Notes under the pieces: model-generated
Told to the model about the DNA's origin: nothing
Database searches by the model: none
Seen by the model: the letters and a program-made list of their open reading frames with translations, nothing else
Origin: Styela clava
Lineage: Eukaryota; Chordata; Ascidiacea; Stolidobranchia; Styelidae
DNA length: 64,000 nt
NCBI RefSeq assembly: GCF_964204865.1
Contig: NC_135262.1
Span: 3,348,001-3,412,000 of the forward strand
Direction of reading: 5' to 3'
Translations under genes and position numbers: made by a program
Part shown: piece by piece, positions 56,968-64,000 of the stretch
How positions within the stretch are numbered: position 1 is the stretch's first letter
How the letters are laid out: every line of letters begins with the position of its first letter

Positions 56968-58295
56968 AGGGGTGGATTATGCCCCTTTGGTGCCCTAGGG
57001 CTAAGCAAAGGGGCCCCTTATGTGTAATTCATTTATAAAAATAATAAACCACATAAGTGTATTATCCATTAAAAATATTCACAACCAACAGTAAATAGAA
57101 CAACTTTTACGAACATTTTTAGGTTTTTTAACTGTTATATATAGCCGATATATTTATCGGCAATTTACTGTGGGACGCAAGTCGGAGAAAACCCAAGAGT
57201 GATCGAAATATCGCGAGTTTACTTATTTTAATAAACAACGAAAGTTAACCGTTCCAAACAGATTGTTATTATATGTTGCATGGGCGGCGTTCTTTAAAAG
57301 AAGATATATACATAAAGCGTTCTTTAAAAGAAGATACATAAAGCCTTCAGTTATTTTAAAATTAATTCCCGAGAATTACCATTGTATTTTCCGCATCTCG
57401 CGTTTAATGTAGCTTCAAAATATATTCTTTCGTGACAGATATTACTTGAAATCAAACAAGACACTCTGTGATGGGCAGGGAAATACGTTTCCGCCGTGTT
57501 TTCCTTATGATACTTTTCTCGCGACACTCATTTTATTACGAATTGTTTTAATTGAGTAATTTAAAAACTTGCAGCTTGAGCAAGCTTAGTGCCATCCTCA
57601 AATAACAACCCAGTCCGTCTAAGTTGGTATTTCTGGACCTAGCTAAAAAAATGGATTGCGCGGCGTTAAGTCGGCTCTGCGTTTCGTCACTACTGTCACA
57701 TGGCCCACGCTTGAAAACAGAGAAGTTTATACTAAAATAAAAGCACAAAGCGTTAGAAAAAAAGGTTTGAAACTCGGGATTCCAACCCCAGTTGGAATAG
57801 GTAAAAAAAAAAAAAACTCACAAACGTTCTGCTATTAGGTACAAATATACGCTAAAATTGTTCTGTGGGCCGCACGGAATGTATCAGCATGGCAAGGTTC
57901 GGATCACCCTGGTCTATCTTATCAAAAAACTCCCGACTTCGTTGACCACTAGATCGCTGAAATGCGATGCAAATAGTTCATTGGTCCAATCGTTGAAGAG
58001 AATTTTTTTTTTATTAAAACAAAAATGCAGCAACAAGGAGAATACTTGGAAGAAAAACAACAATTTAGGAAAACGACTCAGTGGACCATTTCGTGTCCAA
58101 TAAATAAATTTCAGTGTTTATTCTTAATAAAAAATAATAATATGATACTTGAAGACAAAAAATAAGCAAACATTTTGAGGTTTGAGTCGTCTGGTGAACT
58201 TATATATAATTCTACTCTAAAATTTCTGTGGTGCCCCTCTTTGCTTGGTGCCCTAAGCAGGTGCTTATATTGTTTAATGGTTAATCCAGCGCTTA
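56968..58295. mobile_element. Non-autonomous hAT-like element, 1.3 kb
   Basis: CTGTATGC flanks both sides exactly (56960-56967, 58296-58303). Left AGGGGTGGATTATGCCCC and right complement TAAGCGCTGGATTAACC share TGGATTA. GGTGCCCTAGGGC-AAGCAAAGGGG at the left and its counterpart at the right extend the inverted ends. The same site at 56000-56040 (ACCTGTATACTGTAGCAAAT) lacks the element. A diverged GTGTCCAATAA copy sits inside near 57955-58105. No transposase. Confidence 0.75.
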
Positions 58296-58344
58296 CTGTA
58301 TGCCGTGCAGTAGCAAATAATTAAACTTATTTTCACCAAAAAAA

Positions 58345-59325
58345 TAAGGCCTCCCAGTTTATGGAGTATCGACCCTTCTGTGGAAGGTAGAGATTTGGAA
58401 TTCTAATTAACGACTTGGTTGACGAAGATGAAATATTGACCTGAACTGTTTCAATCTGACAGTAACACAACCATGCGCGACCAGCTTCTTTATTAGATGT
58501 CCTTCCACAACGCAACGTTGCATGAAACATGTCAACAAGAAATATAAAGTTTTAATTTACTGGTATAATATATCTAGATAAGCATAAGACAAATGTGAGT
58601 ATGCGTTTTCTAGTGATGTGAAAATCTCTAATTGTAGATAACGTCACTTCTGATACCAACATTTTTGATTTATTACGGTAATAATAGTGCTATTCATATG
58701 CCCATCCGTAAAAAGTTTTTTTTCTGATAACTGATTCGGACGAAAAACTTGAAAATACCAGTCATTTTTATTTCTAATACATCAATATAAATATGAGATC
58801 TGCCATGATGATGATGCATTGTACCAGCGTGTGTAAACATTCGAAGGAAAGTATTTTGAAAACTATGCTTATTACCCGCCTTCATGATCTTTATTTAATA
58901 TTTAACTTCAATCATAAATAGTAATATTAATATATATGTTTTGTATAAACCAAATCTCATGTAAACACATATATCAATCACATCTATTTTCCTCCCTGTT
59001 TCTATCTACGTGGACTGCGAAAATATAAATTATATCTAGGGAATGCTCTCTGAATAAACAATATTGAACTGACTGTCGCGTTTTCGCTTCACGCCTCAGA
59101 GCCAGTGACAAAATGTAACGCGAATATAATTTCCTGTCAAATTTCCGGAATCCATTCAGCGCTTGAACATGTTGTCAAAGCATTTTTATGACAAACGCTA
59201 TGCACATATTTCGTTTAAACTATATTTATTCAAATGATAAGAGAAAGCCCTAGCCATGACATTTTACTTGATTTGCCCTGCTGTTCACCGACCGACCTGC
59301 TGTTCACCGACCGATCAGTTAATCT
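58345..59325. repeat. Duplicated blocks C and ZNF 4 flank, copy 2
   Basis: 58350-58525 matches 56540-56730, and 58525-59320 matches 55165-55990, with many small differences. No zinc-finger coding sequence follows in this copy. Confidence 0.75.
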
Positions 59326-59330
59326 ATATA

Positions 59331-59540
59331 TAGGGTGTCCATAAAGTTTTAAAAAATTTTAAATTGTCAAGGGAACATATCGATAGCATATATTGTGTTG
59401 GGTCTCACGGACGTATTGAATGAAGTTTAAAATACTTAAACAATGACTGATTAAAAACCAAAAAACTTGGTTAAGATATATTGAGAACCGACTTCACAAC
59501 AAAATTGCAACTGTAAATGGATTTTATGGGCAACACGTTG
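59331..59540 (-). mobile_element. Mariner-like MITE, second copy
   Basis: This is the reverse-oriented relative of 44192-44399: AGGGTGTCCATAAAGTTTTA at this end, AAATCCATTTACAGTTGC on the other strand at the far end. TA-rich flanks are present, but the terminal C is changed. Confidence 0.75.
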
Positions 59541-60333
59541 TAGGGGCAGCAAAACCAAGTTTTTCTCGATTTGTTTTTATTAAATTAACTCTTTGAACTC
59601 TGAATCCCCAGAACGACGCTACTCTCTCACCCTGACCTCCCACGGCATCGCATCGATTTGACGCGTGAAAAAATTGTAATATCTCCAGTTTTAAATCAAC
59701 ATAACTTCTAAACCATTAGATATCAGATGGTCTGTAATATGTCATATAAAAGTTTATCTAGTCTTTTATTTTTATCTGGCATTATTTTTACGAGATGTTT
59801 TGAGGAGATGTGTGAGCCTATTTTTAGCCCCATCTACTAATTTTTTGTATTTTGGTAAGATTTGTTACCTTTTTTAGAAATGTATTATCAATATATATAA
59901 AATTTTAAAAAACTATACAAAATTACTTTTCGGGGAATATATGGGTGACTTTCTTAACATACGCATAACTCATTTTATTGCAGAATTTGTACTATCGATT
60001 CCAATAGTTTGCGAACAAAATTGATCACATATTTTGACGCCAAGTTTGCGTAACGACGCAAAGGGCGACGACGACATTGTCGTGATAACGTTCATGCGAC
60101 GTTTCGTGCGTAACGCTTTGCGTGAGGTAGATTGCGCAATTGCACATCTGGTCGTTCACAGCTTGAGTTCAGATTGTGTCATCATTGCATCAGTATAATA
60201 TCTCGGCCGCAGATAAAACCCTTATATTCAGACGAATCTTGATCAAACATAGTAAAATTGCTAGAATATAAAGGCCATTTATATACGTTTATTACTTGAA
60301 TATGGGACGAAAATGAATGGCCAAAATGGAATA
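59541..60333. other. No gene; ACG-rich patch
   Basis: No supported ORF. 60048-60130 is rich in ACG/CGT (TTGCGTAACGACGCAAAGGG), echoing 61800-61980 on the other side of the element at 60334; this may be an older, larger inverted structure. Confidence 0.4.
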
Positions 60334-61309
60334 GGGGAAGGTGAGGCACGTTGGGACATGGGGCACAGTGGAAAATCAGCTCTCACACTGATACTATATC
60401 CGCAATCCTGTCCACGGTTCGATGTTTCGATCCGCCCTTCGGTGAGTTACAACGTCCCCGCGAACGGACAACGGACGGGTAGAGCGCGCAAGCTATGGGG
60501 TGAAAGTGGTTTTGGGAGGTTGAAACTAAAATTTCATCATCCCAGTTTTTTCTTTTTTTCTACTTTAGCCTTTCTGACATGACAAACCACCGTCAGATAT
60601 TTTTCAGCTATTGTGCATTGTAAAATATTCATAACGTTGGCGAGTGGATGTGCCTTCCGAATTTTGCCGTATGATGGTCTGAAAATATTTGTTTCCTATA
60701 GGGAACAATGGACCGGGGTTCAGTGGGACATGCCCTACAGGGCACAATTCGACAGTGTTTGATACAATAAGTGCTTGGAGACCTAGAGATGCGTTATATT
60801 CTGTGTAATATCATGGTTTCTTTCGACCCATGGCCCAATATGGAATATATTCGAGAATCAATAATATTTCCAGATTTAGATCCGAGGAAGGAAGTAATAC
60901 AAATTTGTTTGCGAAATTTTTTGTCAAAATATCTGAACTATTTCAGTTGAACATTGATTTTAAAAATATTAAATCTTCAAATTTGAAGTCTCCCTGTTCT
61001 TCAGACGATTATGCTGATTAATTGCTTATTTTTAAAGGCATACTTCGTTGAATTTCAACAGACTGACCCCTTGTGCCCCAGGGTCTGTCCGAATGTGCCC
61101 CACAAGTGGGGTACAGTGGGACACTTGACAGACGTTTTTCGAAGCATTTTGGTAGCAAGATGTGTGTTGCAAGGGAATTTCTTAGTCGCTGAATAAAAAC
61201 TACCTTTACCCCTCTCTGCATTAGTCCCGCCAACTTGAGTGAATATGCAGAATTACCGGCTCAAAATATGCAAAAGAAAAAAAGTGTCCCAAACTTCCCC
61301 ACTTTCCCC
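60334..61309. mobile_element. TA-flanked TIR element with GGGACA motifs, 976 bp
   Basis: The left end is GGGGAAGGTGAGGCACGTTG then GGACA; the right end complement is GGGGAAAGTGGGGAAGTTTG then GGACA. TA flanks both ends (60332-60333, 61310-61311). The motif GTGGGACA or its complement recurs inside (60726, 61110s), as does GTGCCCC. No transposase ORF. Confidence 0.7.
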
Positions 61310-61311
61310 TA

Positions 61312-62356
61312 TTTGATCCTCACGCATCTATGAGTTTACGTCGAAAACATCAAGGCTAATCATTCACCCTTGGATATCATAAAAATTGAATAAAAAACAC
61401 TGATAACGGGAACGCGGAAGACATGGTGGCACCAGTAGCTCACCTGGTCAGTATTTTGCATTTTGCGGCCTAATTAGATTTTTGAAATTACTGCATATAC
61501 GCTACATTCCTGATATTGCTATATTTACAATGGATTTTCAACTAAAGCTTCGTCCAGATGAAATATTGGATAGTATTCATCTATCGGAAGAAAAAAATAG
61601 GGCACAACAAAGTCCAGCATTGGCGCTAACAATGCATCCATCGATATGTTCCATCATTCCGTTTTTAGAAATCCGTATTTTTCATAACTTTATACAATTA
61701 AAACGGCAATAACACTTCATATAGTGTGTTTTAGTCGAACAGATTTTGAGGCTAGATGTAATGCGTGTATTGTTCCCCCGTGTATTGTTTACAAGTCGTT
61801 ATTCGCTTCACGAATACGAACTTAAGTAAATGACGTTACGAGCATGCGGGGAAAAGTGTTTTTCGTATGGAACGTAAACGTGCTACGTGCCAACGTAATT
61901 GCTCAACGTCGGTGCGTAACGGCGTAAATGTGTTAGGTCGTTATTTACGTCACCTTGACGTCGCCTCGATCTTGCGACAAACAAAATCACGAATAAAAAT
62001 GCTTCTAAAATTTGAATGGAGCAACATAATTTTAGTCTAATGGTATCACTGGAAATCTATATTCAACTTCTACAGATGTTGTCGATAATGTACTAGGTTA
62101 AATCGAAAACAAACTGAAGTTATTTCAATTAGATTTAGGAGTTTTTCAGAAGTTTTTTATGCTTTTAAATTTTGCTAATTTTCATAAGATGATCACAATA
62201 TTTTATCTTAATTTTAAAATTATACTTAGTCCTGTAGATAATCTTTCACACGATGTAGAACTTGTCTAAATATAGCCAAAGAAGAAAACTTTTTCGGGAA
62301 AGCCGCTATAGCGGGGTCGGGGTTCAAAGATTTAAAAGCTGAAATTATGTGTTTGG
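61312..62356. other. 3' flank of ZNF 5, no gene
   Basis: No supported ORF. The ACG/CGT-rich patch at 61800-61980 is noted above. Confidence 0.4.
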
Positions 62357-62842
62357 TCATGTGTGACTGACTGGAGTGTCCACAATATATGTTTTCCCGG
62401 CCATTGACCCAGAAAAAATTCCTTCAATTCGATTGTATGGTATGGTATGGATTTGTGAATGTTTCGTCAAATGGACTTTCTGCCGGAACCGTTTTCGACA
62501 ATATTCACAAAAATATGGTTTCTCTCCGGTATGTATTTGCGCATGTATCTTCAAATTACTTTTCTGTCGAAAACTTTTTCCACATTGTCCACAAAAATAT
62601 GGCTTCTCTCCGGCATGGATTTGCGTATGTACCTGCAAATGACTTTTCTGTCTGAAACTTTTTCCACATTGTTCACAAGAATACGTTTTTTCTCCAGTAT
62701 GGACTCGAATGTGTAGCCTGTATGCGCATGGTGTTGAAAAATATTTCTGACAAATTTTACAAAAAGTCGACTTCTTTCTGTGAATACGTTCATGTTTTTT
62801 CAAATTTGGCATCAATATATTAAGAAAAATGGCGACGTACAT
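62357..62842 (-). CDS. C2H2 zinc-finger ORF, four fingers (ZNF 5)
   Basis: A 161-residue frame starts at the ATG at 62842; a second Met lies at residue 11. An N-terminal HERIH fragment (half a finger) is followed by four C2H2 fingers from residue 27: FCKICQKYFSTPCAYRLH, YSCEQCGKSFRQKSHLQVH, YFCGQCGKSFRQKSNLKIH and YFCEYCRKRFRQKVHLTKH. A non-finger tail of ~35 residues (IPYNRIEGIFSGSMAGKTYI) ends the frame. Finger 1 matches the first finger of the genes at 7564 and 55056, and finger 2 the second, so this looks like the 5' part of a paralogue whose later fingers are gone. TTCTTTTCAG upstream (about 62867-62876) is a possible splice acceptor. It could be a short functional gene or a truncated copy. 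The leader differs from its relatives, so the start is uncertain. Confidence 0.65.
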   Translation of the reverse strand: MYVAIFLNILMPNLKKHERIHRKKSTFCKICQKYFSTPCAYRLHIRVHTGEKTYSCEQCGKSFRQKSHLQVHTQIHAGEKPYFCGQCGKSFRQKSNLKIHAQIHTGEKPYFCEYCRKRFRQKVHLTKHSQIHTIPYNRIEGIFSGSMAGKTYIVDTPVSHT

Positions 62843-64000
62843 GATGTTAAGCTTCTAGTTGATTTGCTGAAAAGAATATTTGAACTGAAAAATTATCACA
62901 ATCACAAATTTGAATCCTCTAGATATTGTTTTACTTCTTCGTCGAAATTACTACAGCTTTAATATAGTTTTTCCAGATTTGTAACCTACAGATTCATTTT
63001 ATGTGCTCTTACAACGTGTTTATGAGATATTTTTAGGGTTATCAACAATAATTCCATGTATCGAGTTCTCATTGAACTATTTATGGCATTTCAAACTGCT
63101 TCCGTTAGATGCGGTACAGAGCAGTCGGAATACCTGGCTTTACTATATTTATTAGACGAAGTCCATTGTATCCTCATTCGCCGCAAGTGTTCGTCGATGG
63201 AACGTACGTTTGTCGGTACAAAAGAAAAATAGGATATAAGGATACTTTAAGAAGCAAGAGGTACGTTGATTTTTAATATATTTATGCACTTTGATAGTTT
63301 AATACAAAGTTTGTTAGTCGGCCAATTATGTATTGTTTTTGCAGATTCATAAATTCCAAACTAAATTTTGTGAAACACCTCTATAAATTATAATAAACGC
63401 CAACCGATAAACGCCAACCGATAAGGACTGTGCTTCTATTGTTGTATTTGAAGAAGGTCGGTATTCTTGTAACCTAGGTTTGGTTGGTATATAGAAGATG
63501 ATTTTGGGGGGAAAAAAAAACGGAAAACGGTTTGATCATACGGATAACCACGGAATTTAGTGCGGGTATTGGTCTAGGTTGAGGCCGGGTATAATGTAGA
63601 TTGTTGTAATCTCAAGCACAAAAAAAATCAACAATCGAACTAATTGTCGTTTAATAGATAATTGGATAGAATCAATGATTTGAGAGGTTTACGAACTTAC
63701 TTTGTGAGTTACGATGGCTTGGGGTGGCGAAAGTCATAGCATTTGAATGTCACGGAAGTTCAAAACTATAGCGTGAAAGCTACCGAATGTATTTCTAACT
63801 AAAGGCGAACTTTCGACTCCTTGCGGATTCACCAATTCCGTTCAAAAATTTTACTAATTTAACTTTTTTTGTGAGTCATCTTCAAATTTGAATCTTATTC
63901 ATACAAGCAAATATGTTGGGGGTTGACATCGATATTTGTATGGTCGTATCGCTCCCTCCTGTCCACACCAAAACAATTTTATGGCTGTTATATTTTTAAT
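62843..64000. other. No gene seen to the end of the window
   Basis: AT-rich sequence. A 14-bp unit AAACGCCAACCGAT is repeated twice near 63393-63422. No supported ORF. Confidence 0.4.

Overview
The window looks like nuclear DNA of an AT-rich invertebrate. It has spliced genes with GT/AG introns, polyadenylation signals rather than bacterial signals, and a very high load of DNA transposons. A tunicate (ascidian) is my best guess, from the mix of a C2H2 zinc-finger cluster, a membrane-type carboxylesterase, many tiny hAT/MITE elements and a tRNA-derived SINE. I cannot prove the species from sequence alone.

Host-type genes are few. (1) There are five related C2H2 zinc-finger loci: two intact + strand genes (7564-8703, 12 fingers, one degenerate; 20566-21783, 13 fingers), a long - strand gene broken by one in-frame stop (55056-53719, 15 fingers) and two short - strand loci (50672-50334 and 62842-62357). 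Their first fingers are closely related, three share a block just upstream of the ATG, and their later fingers have expanded by 3- or 4-finger units, so they form a local paralogous family. (2) A nine-exon carboxylesterase/cholinesterase-type gene (31822-44112) encodes a 746-residue protein with signal peptide, oxyanion-hole motif, complete Ser-Glu-His triad, a Ser/Thr-rich tail and a hydrophobic C-terminus. I assembled it from ORF segments and splice sites; all phases join without a break.

Most of the rest is mobile DNA. The best element is a piggyBac transposon (23492-26449) with terminal inverted repeats, an ATAA target duplication and a two-exon 605-residue transposase with its catalytic aspartates and C-terminal cysteine-rich domain. 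A decayed hAT transposase (DUF4371 type) lies at 9672-11224, and a LINE reverse-transcriptase tail at 56-410. Non-autonomous elements with visible target duplications include hAT-type elements (8 bp), a GGTTCC...GGTGACC MITE (9 bp), a GGCGCTCC palindromic MITE (8 bp), mariner-like MITEs (TA) and an ATGGACCTTTCCCC MITE. There is also a foldback element with ~575 bp inverted arms (46966-48583), a tRNA-derived SINE (52386-52722 plus fragments) and a dispersed repeat ending in GTGTCCAATAA.

Layout: 1-7 kb LINE tail, 315-bp higher-order repeat, large TIR element and a hAT element with a MITE inside it; 7.5-8.7 kb zinc-finger gene 1; 9.4-13 kb hAT remnants; 13.7-20 kb a tandem duplication of ~3 kb; 20.5-21.8 kb zinc-finger gene 2; 23.5-26.5 kb piggyBac; 26.5-31.8 kb repeats only; 31.8-44.1 kb the esterase, with introns full of hAT MITEs; 44-50 kb MITEs and the foldback element; 50-55 kb zinc-finger fragment, SINE and broken zinc-finger gene; 55-59 kb duplicated flanks around a hAT element; 60-61.3 kb a TIR element; 62.4-62.8 kb the last zinc-finger locus.
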